DNA of 64,000 nucleotides from Arion vulgaris (GCA_020796225.1 CM036767.1:13234927-13298926), one strand, 5' to 3'; counted from the stretch's first letter, positions 50,401-55,867 are shown. Translations and numbers: made by a program. The notes: generated by a model not told the origin, from the letters alone.

Positions 50401-52069
50401 AGAAGTCAATGGTGGAAGAGAAGAAGAAGAAGAGCGTCTTTATGTTGTGTTGTTAGTTAACCGTGGTTAATATAATATTATTTCACGTAGCTTCTTCAGA
50501 CCTTAGGGTACTAACGCCCATCACCTCACATTTCTAGATTCTAGTGTGCAGGGGGTAGGTGGGCAAATTCCTTTCCTCGCTTGTGGAACGTGAAGTGTGG
50601 GATTGAATCACAGCCTGTTTTGTCCGAGTCCGCAGGCAAACGTCTATGCATTACGCTAATCCGTCCCACTTACAGAGGCTATGCTGGGATATTTGCGTCT
50701 TAAAGACATCACATCTGTTTTCGGCATGCGTTCTTTCAAGGGCGGCTCGTCATTTAACCCCAGTGGGTCCTGGCGCCACCAATAATCGAAAGGGGGAAAA
50801 CTTCCCGGAATAGACAATAATAGTAAAATACTCCAAAAACCATGTTTTTCGAAAATTTGTGTCTGGCCCCACCAAGAAAAATGAATAGGAGCCGCTACTG
50901 CGTTCTTTCCTGATGTTCTGTTGTAGAACAATCTGTATATAGTGTAGTTTGGATGTATTCTTATTAAGTGGCCAAACCACTTCATTCTTTGTGTCTCAAT
51001 GTAATTCAAGCAAGGTTCTGTGCCAACTTTCTTTCTTATGCTGATGTTGGTGACTTTGTCTTTTCTGGTGTTGTTGGTAACTGGTAGTGCATTTCACACG
51101 TAATTATTTTTTGTGACTGCGCTTTGCTCATTGTCCATGTTTGGCTCTGGTAACACAAAGTAGGTATGAAAATGCTGTTGATCATCCGTTGCTTATTTAC
51201 AAAGCAGTTTCTTTTGTAAGGTTTCTCTTTCTGTCGTGCACGCGCGCGATCACCGCTTAGACTGACGTACCAGATTTCAACATAAATTCTGCTGTTGTTT
51301 TTAGGGACTCCGTCCCTCTGTACAGCTTCTCATTCAGCTCGGTATTTTCCGGCCAGCTTTCGTTTCTCAGGCCTGCTAGCAACAAGTTAAGTTTTACAAC
51401 AAGGAATATCAATATTATGACTATTTTTCATCAATAAATAACTATAGATTCACATAATTTAGTAAAATTTCAGTAGGTGCTCTGCCGTCATGTCCGCCTT
51501 CTCGTAGTGGCACAGGCTAGTTGTGCCAATTAAAAAATTGATGTACATGTGGGACCGGAATCTGTTGTGGCCGGTACGTAGGCGGAATATGACAACGTGT
51601 TTACTACGGGACAGACCATAGCACTCATCTTTGGCGCTGTGTTGATGATGATCTTGCAACCACTTCTCTCTATTTCGCCATCCGATGGTTCTTTTAGCCT
51701 CCTCGTAGCTGATTTCGTAATCAGTCTGCGGCAGTCGCCCTCCTACCTTTGCTAGCTTGTCTACCTCTTCGTTTCCGCTTATATTGCAGTGTGATGAGAT
51801 CCACTGTATGACTGTGCGTTTAATGTTGTAAGGTTTAATTGTTATCAAACATGTGATCTGTTTCAGCTGCGACGACAGGCTAAAGGAACAACGTAATGCC
51901 TTGGTTGTTGTTTACTCAGACGGTATGGTTCTCTGGATGCCTCAAGCTATTCTCAGGAGCTCATGCGCCTTTGATACTTTCTACTTTCCATTCGACGAGC
52001 AGATCTGCATCCTGAAGTTTGGCTCGTGGACGTACAACGGTTTGCAGTTAGATATCCACTTTAAAGCAA
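29368..52069 (+). CDS. Nicotinic acetylcholine receptor-type subunit, 5' part (four exons seen; continues beyond)
   Basis: Cys-loop ligand-gated channel subunit of the nAChR type. These form pentameric cation channels in the plasma membrane, or acetylcholine-binding-protein-like relatives. Joined pieces: 29368-29461 (probable signal peptide), 41712-41917, 46321-46420 and 51867-52069, all bounded by GT..AG. The protein shows the N-terminal helix ([12 protein letters not shown]), [20 protein letters not shown], the [19 protein letters not shown] core, and the Cys loop with 13 residues between cysteines plus [12 protein letters not shown]. Transmembrane exons are not found to the right, so the gene is partial, or its later exons lie outside the window. 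Exon 3 is frame-broken. The introns hold minisatellites and dozens of mobile elements. A close family name cannot be given. Confidence 0.85.
29690..30160 (+). pseudogene. LINE-B RT C-terminal fragment
   Basis: Forward frames: [40 protein letters not shown], then [16 protein letters not shown], with shifts. It lies in receptor intron 1, directly after the probable first exon. Confidence 0.8.
30163..30335 (+). mobile_element. SINE3 copy (internally deleted)
   Basis: GTGAGTTCAAATCCCGAACG (B-box region), GTGCAACACTCTCGGCAGAT, GGGGAAATCCGGTGAAATC. The CCTAGGATTGTTGC block is missing. Confidence 0.65.
30372..30834 (-). mobile_element. SINE1 copy split by a PLE-derived insert
   Basis: The left part 30372-30471 and right part 30662-30834 form one reversed SINE1. 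The interrupting 190 bp are flanked by two copies of GCCAGTTATGCGTCTA. Confidence 0.85.
30472..30661. mobile_element. Inverted pair of Penelope-like ends inserted in SINE1
   Basis: The left half (CAGTAAAACTATTTGATTGG, AACACGTAATTACAAAGTAC) is the reverse complement of the PLE terminus seen at 505-590. The right half (GACGTTGCTGTATTTTGTC, ACAGTACTTTGTAATTACG) is the same terminus in direct orientation, giving a large imperfect palindrome. Bounded by a 16-17-bp target duplication. Confidence 0.8.
30900..31450 (+). repeat. Minisatellite/microsatellite rich in ACATATAT and CTACACACA
   Basis: Irregular units of about 22-27 bp such as AGAACATATATCTACACACA and CACATGTAGAATATATA. Units near 31255-31340 are the most regular. 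Confidence 0.9.
31715..31772 (+). repeat. (GA)n-rich tract
   Basis: GAGAGAGTGAGAGAGAGTGA followed by uninterrupted GA dinucleotides. Confidence 0.9.
31851..32014. mobile_element. hAT-like MITE copy 1
   Basis: Terminal inverted repeats CAGTGGCGGCTCGT and ACGAGCCGCCACT. The internal AAGGTGTAACGTGTATTTA, AACCATGATTTTTCCGAAA and TCTGGCCCCACCAAC are shared by all copies. Flanks AGCAACGA/AGCAACAA fit an 8-bp duplication with one mismatch. Confidence 0.85.
32090..32217 (+). repeat. About 64-bp minisatellite, left part
   Basis: ACTGAGGCTTGAAGGAGGGC and GGTAATGAGTAAATTACTTG recur twice, then the array is interrupted at 32218 by SINE2b. It resumes at 32928. Confidence 0.85.
32218..32927 (+). mobile_element. 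SINE2b element, complete, with a nested LINE insertion
   Basis: The head (GTAGTTACCGGGGTCC, AACCACTGTTACCTGCCACG, CGTAAGAGGCGACTAA) is that of SINE2. The body then differs from 2a: GCTAACCCGAAACAAATCC, GGATGCACCAGGCCGTAAGG, GGTCGCCAATCTGCCTCCG. The last 250 bp resemble the C-terminus of an RNase H LINE (a decayed [20 protein letters not shown] frame) and end CAGAAGAAGAGAA. The whole is flanked by GAACTTATAGG on both sides (32207-32217, 32928-32938). Removing the nested LINE leaves about 520 bp. Confidence 0.85.
32494..32669 (+). pseudogene. LINE RT C-terminal fragment nested in SINE2b
   Basis: After one frame correction it reads [40 protein letters not shown] then a stop and GATGATGATGAG. 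AGTAAGAATGT flanks it on both sides (32483-32493, 32670-32680). The other SINE2b copy has this site uninterrupted. Confidence 0.85.
32928..33240 (+). repeat. About 64-bp minisatellite, right part
   Basis: Continuation of the array at 32090: ACTGGGGCTTTAAGGAGGGT, GGTAATGA.TTAAT.ACTTTCA blocks, four to five diverged units. Confidence 0.8.
33276..33800 (+). pseudogene. LINE RT C-terminal fragment split by a hAT-like MITE
   Basis: The left part (to 33447) and right part (from 33615) join into [40 protein letters not shown] and [15 protein letters not shown]. The split falls just before FKKQQ. Confidence 0.8.
33448..33614. mobile_element. hAT-like MITE copy 2 (8-bp TSD ATTTAAGA)
   Basis: CAGTGGCGGCTCGT at the left and CGCGCCGCCACTG at the right, flanked on both sides by ATTTAAGA (33440-33447, 33615-33622). 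Confidence 0.93.
33960..34425 (-). pseudogene. LINE RNase H C-terminal fragment
   Basis: The reverse strand encodes [35 protein letters not shown] and a decayed C-terminus to about 33960. The PGHAG..GN..AD motif holds the RNase H catalytic His and last Asp. Pieces of the same element are at 4193-4390, 16590-16690 and 18300-18490. Confidence 0.85.
34440..34665 (+). pseudogene. LINE-D RT C-terminal fragment
   Basis: [40 protein letters not shown] and [18 protein letters not shown], ending at a stop. The family C-terminus is intact here. Confidence 0.85.
34703..35045 (+). mobile_element. SINE3 copy with triplicated head
   Basis: GGTCTCTGTGGCTGAGTGG and CCTTTGCCTTGCGAGTCGA occur three times at 45-bp period (34706, 34751, 34796). 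Only the last continues into the B box GGGTTCGAATTCGG and the normal body, ending CAATGAAGTCAATCCTTCGG. Confidence 0.92.
35168..35413 (+). mobile_element. SINE1 copy
   Basis: GGGGCCCGCAAGGGAAGCAA, AGAATAGTACCACTGTGACC, ending GAGCGTTTGAAGAAGAAGAA. The CGTAAGAGGC block is altered. Confidence 0.85.
35414..35840. other. Unassigned receptor-intron DNA
   Basis: No supported gene. Several short GTAGTCA/TTGATGTAGTC repeats lie at 35420-35500. Confidence 0.3.
35850..36125 (+). pseudogene. LINE-G RT C-terminal fragment
   Basis: Reads ...[33 protein letters not shown], then shifted [13 protein letters not shown] and GATGATGATGAG. The reverse copy at 41445-41645 is the same family. Confidence 0.75.
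36405..36960. repeat. 18-bp minisatellite (about 31 units)
   Basis: The unit is ACAAATGACGTGTAAAAA, with GACTTG replacing GACGTG in some. Since 18 bp equals six codons, three reverse frames of 174-229 codons stay open. They encode only repeated [19 protein letters not shown] strings. Confidence 0.96.
37085..37275 (+). pseudogene. LINE-E RT C-terminal fragment
   Basis: [37 protein letters not shown] then a stop. Ends in a TGATGGTGATGA run. Confidence 0.8.
37440..37792 (-). mobile_element. SINE2c copy
   Basis: Reversed. The head CAGTGGTT.GATTCTTTACACC and GGCCCGGTAACCACTGGGC are at the right. The 2c body (TGTAGCCATCTAGTG, CAGCCAGCGTTTACTCGG, TTTGGAGCTCTGTGG, CAGACCGATGTACCAGATC) extends left. 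Confidence 0.8.
37868..38118 (+). mobile_element. SINE1 copy
   Basis: ATGGAATCAAAGAATAGTACC, CGTAAGAGGCGAC and GCGTTTGAAGAATAAGAAG. The middle is diverged with several small deletions. Confidence 0.75.
38350..38515 (-). mobile_element. SINE5 copy
   Basis: Reversed body: AGTAGTACCACTTTTAGGGC, GGCGAGTGGCTAGTACAGTC, GGTCAGGTTAGGACTTATTT. Confidence 0.65.
38600..39160 (-). mobile_element. Family X copy split by SINE2a
   Basis: The left part (to 38786) and right part (from 39036) together follow the family X order: TAGAACACTGCTAGC, GATATTCCTTATTGTTAAAC, CACCAATACTGGAATGTGAG, GTCACGTGG. The 12-bp ACACCAATACTG is present on both sides of the insert. Confidence 0.8.
38787..39035 (+). mobile_element. 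SINE2a copy with 12-bp target duplication
   Basis: TGCCCGAGTTGTTACCGG head, CGTAAGAGGCGACTAAGGAG, CAAACCAATGTGCAACGTAA, ending GTAAAGAACGAACCCAAAGA. Flanked by ACACCAATACTG (38775-38786, 39036-39047). Confidence 0.92.
39115..39205 (-). mobile_element. SINE5-like head fragment
   Basis: The complement of GATTGAACCCGGGTTTATCG and GCTCTAATCCATTCGTCCAG is a tRNA-like head (B box then A-box region) resembling the SINE5 start. Confidence 0.55.
39535..39779 (+). mobile_element. Family X copy with a 40-bp internal duplication
   Basis: Forward copy. The stretch TATGTTACAAATTAAGTTTA + AAGCTAAGAAATATCAGTAT is tandemly duplicated at about 39604-39683. Confidence 0.75.
39780..40325 (-). mobile_element. 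Family Y retroposon copy A
   Basis: The reverse complement matches copies B (44970-45547) and C (57690-58563): GGCCATTCAG, GGACTGTTTGATTCTGGACA, TTTTCCGGTTTCGTTTG, AAAATGGCGGACAGCGGTTA and a tail of TATGAACTATGAAC. Flanked by TTCTATCATATATA at 39766-39779 and 40326-40339 (14-bp target duplication). The short ORF starts MADSGYDEQ and is intact. Confidence 0.85.
40525..40755 (+). pseudogene. LINE-C RT C-terminal fragment with (GAA)n tail
   Basis: [20 protein letters not shown] and [16 protein letters not shown] after one frame change, ending in a run of GAAGAAGAAG. Confidence 0.75.
40930..41365 (+). pseudogene. LINE-D RT C-terminal fragment
   Basis: [60 protein letters not shown] and [19 protein letters not shown], then a shifted [20 protein letters not shown]. 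Confidence 0.9.
41445..41645 (-). pseudogene. LINE-G RT C-terminal fragment
   Basis: The complement is the counterpart of 35850-36125: GAGGTTTAGAACAGATTGTG, CCGGTAAAATCGAAGGGGAG. It sits between two copies of the intron's 3' splice-site segment, about 65 bp before exon 2. Confidence 0.7.
41712..41917 (+). CDS. nAChR-type extracellular-domain exon 2
   Basis: Two bases complete a codon, then [60 protein letters not shown] and KTNVWYEY. This matches the first helix and beta strands 1-2 of nicotinic subunits (RPV...V.FGL.L.QI.DVD.KNQ...TNVW). Acceptor TTGTGCAG, donor GTAAGT, ends in phase 0. A hAT-type MITE follows 22 bp after the donor. Confidence 0.93.
41940..42105. mobile_element. hAT-like MITE copy 3 (8-bp TSD GAATATCA)
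   Basis: CAGTGGCGGCTCGTCAT left and GACGAGCCGCCACTG right, with GAATATCA at 41932-41939 and 42106-42113. It lies 22 bp downstream of the receptor exon 2 donor. Confidence 0.95.
42310..42830 (-). pseudogene. LINE-D RT C-terminal fragment
   Basis: Reverse frames: [40 protein letters not shown], then [19 protein letters not shown]. Opposite orientation to 40930-41365. Confidence 0.85.
42955..43135 (-). mobile_element. SINE8 copy with head
   Basis: Reverse complement: GGTGGCGCCTGTGGCTTACA head, TGAGTTCGAATCACGATGCG B box, CAGAAAGCAATGGCAAACTA. Confidence 0.75.
43213..43445 (+). ncRNA. U2 snRNA-headed retroposon or U2 pseudogene
   Basis: Positions 43213-43262 match the 5' end of U2 snRNA (ATCGCTTCTCGGCCTTTTGG, CTAAGATC.CAAAGTGTAGT, ATCTGTTCTTA) with one inserted C. 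Weaker similarity extends to about 43285. The rest of U2 (Sm site, stem-loops III-IV) is absent. Unrelated sequence follows (TGGGTCCAACCAGTGCGGC) and then an A-rich tail (ATAAATAAAAAAGAAAGAAA). It is therefore not a functional U2 gene but a retroposed or chimeric copy, in the style of snRNA-headed SINEs. Confidence 0.8.
43575..44150 (-). pseudogene. LINE-B RT C-terminal fragment
   Basis: Reverse frames: [60 protein letters not shown], then RYNGYKA.GRPRK.. The longest LINE-B copy here. Confidence 0.88.
44268..44510 (-). mobile_element. SINE1 copy
   Basis: Reversed: CTTCTTCTTTGAAAGCTC, ACAAGTAGACCAGCACATCC, CAGTGGTACTATTCCTTGC. Confidence 0.85.
44530..44956 (+). pseudogene. LINE-B RT C-terminal fragment
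   Basis: [18 protein letters not shown], then shifted [20 protein letters not shown] and [17 protein letters not shown] remnants. Confidence 0.7.
44970..45547 (+). mobile_element. Family Y retroposon copy B (longest)
   Basis: Flanked by AACCAGGATTACA at 44957-44969 and 45548-45560 (13-bp target duplication). The sequence begins further upstream than copy A, so copy A is 5' truncated. It ends TTATGAACAATGAACTATG. It contains the 27-codon ORF at 45204-45287 and an overlapping 89-codon frame (45245-45514). Confidence 0.85.
45204..45287 (+). CDS. Short ORF of family Y (27 aa)
   Basis: ATG in a strong context (AGAAAATGG) opens [20 protein letters not shown] + AESWILS, then TGA. Copies A and C keep the same start, length and stop, with substitutions (EQA/EQV/DPT; YV/YI/DI). 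A function cannot be assigned. It may be the 5' end of a longer protein whose later exons are not part of the retroposon. Confidence 0.35.
   Translation: MADSGYDEQVQSAVCSYIAGAESWILS
45905..46165 (+). repeat. GAT/AAT trinucleotide-rich tract
   Basis: Irregular GATGATAATGA repeats with GAC variants. Both strands are open in one frame only because stop codons are rare in this composition. It lies about 155 bp upstream of receptor exon 3. Confidence 0.95.
46321..46420 (+). CDS. nAChR-type extracellular-domain exon 3 (frame-broken)
   Basis: Acceptor ATGCAG, donor GTGAGT. It opens TW in phase, completing the NVWYEYTW motif. Recognisable pieces then lie in three different frames: [17 protein letters not shown] and DKIW...FFYN. 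Nicotinic subunits have W.D..L.W, then Y..I.V, then the IW.PDI.LYN block in this order. The length (100 nt) does not connect the phases of the neighbouring exons. Several one-base losses would explain it, either as sequencing errors or true decay. Confidence 0.75.
46466..46757 (+). repeat. 31-bp minisatellite (about nine units)
   Basis: The unit is GCTTAGGACAACAACTAATG + TACACATTGAA, starting about 45 bp downstream of the exon 3 donor and decaying to the right (variant GACGTTTAGGACAGCAAGAA). Confidence 0.93.
46775..46925 (+). repeat. (TG)n/TGTGTATG microsatellite
   Basis: Units such as TGTGTATGCTTGTGTATATG and GTGAATGCGTGTGTATATGC, about 24-30 bp period. Confidence 0.92.
47345..47612 (-). 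mobile_element. SINE1 copy
   Basis: Reversed, starting with CTTCTTCTTCTTCGAACGCT, through GCAATTGTACGTGTGTGCC to CGTAAATACACGGG. Confidence 0.88.
47735..48090 (-). mobile_element. SINE7 copy (uninterrupted body)
   Basis: Starts in (GATT)n, the family's 3' end, then CATCATCATTGCACTTTGG, TTTCTTACACAGTAATATC, GGCAGCGGTTTTCCAGCCTG, AATTGAACAGGGGACC and TAGGACTAGGAACTCGATC. Confidence 0.8.
48265..48905 (-). pseudogene. LINE-E RT fragment (longest copy)
   Basis: The reverse strand, with shifts, reads [64 protein letters not shown] and the MTAAEAG-type end. It extends further into the RT thumb/connection than other copies. The [10 protein letters not shown] motif is typical of RT LINE proteins. 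Confidence 0.88.
48906..49335. other. Unassigned receptor-intron DNA
   Basis: AT-rich, no supported feature. Confidence 0.3.
49338..49520 (+). mobile_element. SINE4 copy
   Basis: GTGTTCGTAGCGTGTTGGAC, GCGGGTTCAATTCCGCGGGC, GTTACGATGTCCATGGCATC and AAGTGCTTCTGGATCGGAAA. Confidence 0.9.
49598..49672 (+). repeat. (GA)n tract
   Basis: GAGAGAGAGAGAGAGAAGAG and similar. The frames through it have no support. Confidence 0.93.
50030..50437 (+). pseudogene. LINE-C RT C-terminal fragment with (GAA)n tail
   Basis: [54 protein letters not shown], then [14 protein letters not shown] in a second frame, ending in AGAGAAGAAGAAGAAGAG. Confidence 0.85.
50680..51230 (-). pseudogene. LINE-A RT C-terminal fragment split by a hAT-like MITE
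   Basis: The reverse strand gives ..[19 protein letters not shown] remnants ([20 protein letters not shown] in another frame). The MITE copy at 50737-50900 interrupts it. Confidence 0.7.
50737..50900. mobile_element. hAT-like MITE copy 4 (8-bp TSD CGTTCTTT)
   Basis: GGGCGGCTCGTCATTTAACC left and GGAGCCGCTACTG right. CGTTCTTT occurs at 50729-50736 and 50901-50908. The most diverged copy. Confidence 0.88.
51375..51468 (+). mobile_element. Family X fragment
   Basis: AACAAGTTAAGTTTTACAAC, AAGGAATATCAATATTATGA and TCATCAATAAATAACTATAG. It ends where the RNase H fragment starts. Confidence 0.75.
51465..51855 (-). pseudogene. LINE RNase H C-terminal half, adjacent to exon 4
   Basis: The open reverse frame encodes [20 protein letters not shown] (catalytic His and Asp region), [35 protein letters not shown] and [16 protein letters not shown]. 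It stops abruptly at about 51850, only 17 bp upstream of the receptor exon 4. Confidence 0.88.
51867..52069 (+). CDS. nAChR-type Cys-loop exon 4
   Basis: Encodes [60 protein letters not shown] and LDIHFKA. The signature Cys loop C-x13-C with the FPFD motif and the LKFGSWTY strand are intact, as is the [10 protein letters not shown] strand before it. Acceptor TTTCAG, donor GTACGA (ends one base into a codon). Confidence 0.96.
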
Positions 52070-52084
52070 GTACGAAATGTGATT

Positions 52085-52537
52085 TTTGAGGATGTTCATC
52101 ATCATCATCATCGTCGTCATCATCATCGTCGTCATCATCATCGTCGTCATCATCAAGATCATCATCGTCATCATTATGACTATCATCATCATCGTCATCA
52201 TTATGACTATCATCATCATCGTCAACATCATCATTACCACCATGATCATCATTATCATCACTTTCCTATCGCAATCATCATTATCATCACTTTCGTATCG
52301 CAATCATCATTATCATCACTTTCATATCGCCATCATCATCCCCATGATCATCATCACCATTATCATCATCATCGTCGTCGTCATCATCAAGATCATCATC
52401 ATCAAGATCATCATCATCAAGATCATCATCATCAAGATCATCATCATCAAGATCATGAACATTATGATTATCATCATCATCAACGTCATCATTATCATCA
52501 TCACCATCATCATCATCGTCAACATCATTATTACCAC
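52085..52537 (+). repeat. (ATC)n tract, left part
   Basis: CATCATCATCGTCGTCATCA and ATCATCATCAAGATC units begin 15 bp after the receptor exon 4 donor and open frames on both strands by composition. Interrupted at 52538 by a MITE. Confidence 0.96.
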
Positions 52538-52702
52538 CAGTGGCGGCTCGTCATTAAGGGCCAGTGGGGCCGGGCCCACCAAAAATAAGGTGTAACGTGT
52601 ATTTATTATTTTATTCATTAAAATATATCCTAACCGAAACCATGATTTTTCCGAACATTTCTGTCTGGCCCCACAAGCAAAATGGATCACGAGCCGCCAC
52701 TG
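52538..52702. mobile_element. hAT-like MITE copy 5 (8-bp TSD ATTACCAC)
   Basis: CAGTGGCGGCTCGTCATTAA left, CACGAGCCGCCACTG right, ATTACCAC at 52530-52537 and 52703-52710. Inserted inside the ATC tract. Confidence 0.96.
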
Positions 52703-52812
52703 ATTACCACTATGATCATCATTATCATCACTTTCATATCGCCATCATCATCATCGTGATCATTATCAGCATTGTCGTCATATAATTCTTCTTCTTCTTC
52801 TTCTTCATAATT
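52703..52812 (+). repeat. (ATC)n tract, right part, and (TTC)n
   Basis: Continuation of the ATC tract, then CTTCTTCTTCTTCTTCTTC at about 52788-52806. Confidence 0.93.
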
Positions 52813-52869
52813 TGTTCCCTCCGACAGTGAGTTTATATTATTCTTCCTGTCCTGTTATTTTTCTTATTC

Positions 52870-53112
52870 GTCCTTGCGGTTACCGGTCCAAATTTGAGTG
52901 TAATAGAACCACTGTTACCTGCCGCGCATGTCATAAGAGGCGACTAAGGAGGTTTGGCTGAGATCGGATGCACGTGTCCTAAACGTGTAGAAGTCTATGC
53001 GTTTAGGGCTTACCAAACCAATGTGCAACGTATACACGTTCTTGACAAAGATCAAACATATCACAAAGTGTGATTAAAATTGGTCGTAAAGAACGAACGC
53101 AAAGAAGAAGAA
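52870..53112 (+). mobile_element. SINE2a copy
   Basis: TTGCGGTTACCGGTCC, TGCCGCGCATGTCATAAGAG, CAAACCAATGTGCAACGTAT, ending ACGCAAAGAAGAAGAAG. Its tail abuts the tail of a reversed SINE1. Confidence 0.9.
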
Positions 53113-53113
53113 G

Positions 53114-53370
53114 ATTTATTCGAACACTCCATAACGACCACCTGTTAAATCACTCTTTGTGATTTGAATGTGATCCGAGCCTACGAGCAATTGTACGTTC
53201 TGCCAGCTATGCGCCTACAATTAGGCCAGCACATCCGATTTCATTTAAGCTTTTTATTTACAATGAAAGCTTCTCTAGGCCCACACATCAGTCGCCTCTT
53301 ACGACATGCCTTGTAGGCCGCAGTGGTACTATTCTTTGCTTCCTTGCGGGCCCTGGCACCACATGGGAGT
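53114..53370 (-). mobile_element. SINE1 copy, tail-to-tail with SINE2a
   Basis: Reversed: TTCGAACACTCCATAACGAC, GCGCCTACAATTAGGCC, CAGTGGTACTATTCTTTGC. Confidence 0.88.
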
Positions 53371-53654
53371 TCCTAGTTATGAGTACTTCTATTTTCTCTC
53401 CAACCTTGCTATTCCTTGGTTGTTTATGTTATATACAAAAGATGTGCAATCTTGCATGTAGAAATACTATCTATTCTATATCCACTTCGTGTCCCGATAA
53501 ACACATACGGCTTCCACAAAACACTTCCACTGTTGCCGTTCTGCTGCCTTTCTACCAACCGTCTCCCACGCCAGGCCACACTCCTTCAACTATATCTCCA
53601 CAGTTCTTCTCCATGTTTCCGTTGGACGTATAGGTCTGCCCATCTCTCTCTCTC

Positions 53655-53978
53655 TCTCTCTCGATCACCGCCCAGACCGATGTACCAGACATCCCCATAA
53701 ATTCTATTCATGTGGAAATCTGATCCACGCAGCGTTAGCATGGTCGTGTTTTACGTCACATTTTCAGCACTATTTGGAGCTCTGGTGCTTATCCTTCGGC
53801 GATGTGTCCAGTTTCAGCCAGCGTTTACTCGATTCACTCTCCGTTCTGTGTTTTTACGGTGTGGGTAGCTATGCCCGTCCCAACCGCCTTATTCGCCTCT
53901 TACGACATGCGTGGCCGGTAACAGTGGTTCTATTCTTTACACCCCAATTTGAGGCCCGGTAACCACTCGGGCGGGCCT
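53655..53978 (-). mobile_element. SINE2c copy
   Basis: Reversed, bounded on the left by a TC tract: CGCCCAGACCGATGTACCAG, TTTGGAGCTCTGGTGC, CAGTTTCAGCCAGCGTTTAC, TTACGACATGCGTGGCCGG and the head CGGTAACCACTCGGGCGGG. Confidence 0.88.
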
Positions 53979-54179
53979 GCCCATCTTAGAGCTGTCATAG
54001 CCAATGCCCCCACTAGCATACACCATACATTTTAAACCCCCCACCCCCATCTTCGTCTCTTAATGACGGTCTCTTAAGATGCACAGTCCGTTCGTTTCGA
54101 AAGCTCCTCATTATAGTATTTGTCCAGAAATGTGTAAGATTCTTCTTAAACATAGACATTACCAGATCAGAAATCATAG

Positions 54180-54690
54180 AAGAAAGCAGAGAGCCTGATC
54201 ACAGCCAACTCATATGGCCTGCGGAGTCAGGTAAAAATTATGAGAAATCAGACCACAACCGCTCACTTGAACTCACATTCCAGTATTGGTGTATATAGAC
54301 GAATTCATTTTAAAATCAACACAAAATGCTAAATCGAAGTTATATTATGCAACAAGTTAAGTTTAACAATAAGGAATATCAATATTATGAATATTTTTCC
54401 CCAATAAGTAACAATTTTTTTTCCCCCGATCCAGAAGCACTTGAACTGAAAGCTCTTCGGCTCGGTGTCATGGACATCGTAACCTTCGGCTCGGTGCCAC
54501 GAACACCGTAAATCTGGGGAACCTGTAGCTTTTCTGCCAGTCCACGGAGTTGAACCCGCACTTACAGAGGACTAGTCACCCGTAGTCAACGCGCTACGAA
54601 CACGCTGGGCACGTGGGCGTATAATTAACCATATACTCACAGAATTGAGTAAAATTGAAAAAAAAGCTTGCAGTGTTCTATCAAACATAC
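54180..54690 (+). mobile_element. Family X copy split by SINE4
   Basis: GGGAGTCAGGTAAAAATT-type start, CACATTCCAGTATTGGTGTA, GGAATATCAATATTATGA to 54413. It resumes at about 54621 with CTCACAGAATTGAGTAAAAT and AGCTTGCAGTGTTCTATC. Confidence 0.8.
54414..54618 (-). mobile_element. SINE4 inserted in family X
   Basis: Reversed: T-rich start, CCGATCCAGAAGCACTTGAA, GTCATGGACATCGTAACC, GGAGTTGAACCCGCACTTAC, head CTACGAACACGCTGGGC. Confidence 0.92.
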
Positions 54691-54779
54691 ATAAATTCCA
54701 CTCCCCCTCTTCCCTCCCCTACCCTCCCCCAACTAAAACTAGGTCAGGTTTTCCTGTCAGCTATTCAGCCCAGCATTTA

Positions 54780-55085
54780 GAGTTGTCTATGACCAGAACA
54801 GAGCCAACTATATACTACTGGGCCTTCGGGCTCAGGTAAGAATTGTGGGAAATCAGATCCCAAATACACCACGTGACCTCACATTCCAGTATTGGTGTAT
54901 ATAGACGAATTCATTTTAAAATCAACACAAAATGCTAAATCGAAGTTATATTATGCAACAAGTTCAGTTTAACAATAAGGAATATCAATATTATAAATAT
55001 TTTTCACCAATAAATAACTACAGAATCACACAATTGAGTAAAATTGCAAAAAAGCGTGCATAGTTCTATCAAACATCTGTAATTT
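54780..55085 (+). mobile_element. Family X copy (intact order)
   Basis: GACCAGAACAGAGCCAACTA, GGGAAATCAGATCCC, CACGTGACCTCACATTCCAG, AATGCTAAATCGAAGTTATA, CACCAATAAATAACTACAG, ending ATAGTTCTATCAAACAT. Confidence 0.8.
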
Positions 55086-55204
55086 AAAGATCCCTTTTCA
55101 TATCTAGGTCAGGGAATACCCGGCCAGTTATCTGGCTGTGCTAGAGCCTGGCGTGACCAGAAACACTCACCTACTATTTATAGCACATTTATAACCTCTA
55201 TGGC

Positions 55205-55790
55205 ACAGGGCGGGATCTCTGTGTCATACAGGTTTAAGCGCTCGCCTTTCGTTCCAAAAGTAAAAGGTTTGCACCCTCGGGGAATTATCGGAATATTTTT
55301 CCAGAGATCCCTGATCTCTGTGTAGATTATATCGAGTTCCTAGTCCTGTCGGAGACGGACGATAATTCTAGGTTCCGTGTTCAAGTTGAGCACGTAAAAG
55401 AACCCTTGGCTTTTCAAAATCGAGAAGGACAGGCTGGAAAGCCGCTGCACGGACACAATTCAATAGAGAGATTAAAAATAAAATTCCAACAACATATTTT
55501 TGAAAAATGAAAATCGTGGCATATCCCAAAGGACGTAGCCATCAACCACAGTAAACAAGTCGTTGATTTTTCTAGGCACCACTTATACGTTCAGTAGTTT
55601 GCCATTGCTTTCTGAACATATTTTTACCATCTTCTAAATCACATCGGAGACACTCGCCGGTGCTACGGAGTTCGTGCACTTCCATTGAGATTTTCCTGTG
55701 TAAGAAATAGATTGAAGCTCACATGGTTGATCACCGAAGTGCAAGGATGATGGTCCTATAAATCAATCAATCAATCAACTATTAGTAGAT
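55205..55790 (+). mobile_element. SINE7 copy with tRNA-like head, split by SINE8
   Basis: Head GGTTTAAGCGCTCGCCTTTC and AAAGGTTTGCACCCTC (A/B-box region), then GAGTTCCTAGTCCTGTCGGA and GAGAAGGACAGGCTGGAAAG. A SINE8 piece (55515-55620) interrupts it. It ends TAGGACCATC region followed by (CAAT)n. Confidence 0.78.
55515..55620 (-). mobile_element. SINE8 fragment nested in SINE7
   Basis: CGTGGCATATCCCAAAGGAC, GTAAACAAGTCGTTGATTTT and GTTCAGTAGTTTGCCATTGC are the reverse of 60240-60345. Confidence 0.75.
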
Positions 55791-55867
55791 TTATAATTGA
55801 TTTAATTTGCATTCTCAAGTTAGAGTAATGTAGATATCATATTATGATGGTCGTTTACTTCGTGTAG

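Noticed and set aside
52079..52595. Histidine-rich or isoleucine-rich 169-codon frames
   Set aside because: Translation of an (ATC)n tract with a MITE at its end. Both strands and two phases are open by composition.
53379..53700. Two overlapping frames of 84-94 codons
   Set aside because: Low-complexity TC-rich sequence between SINE copies, with no motif and no conservation evidence.
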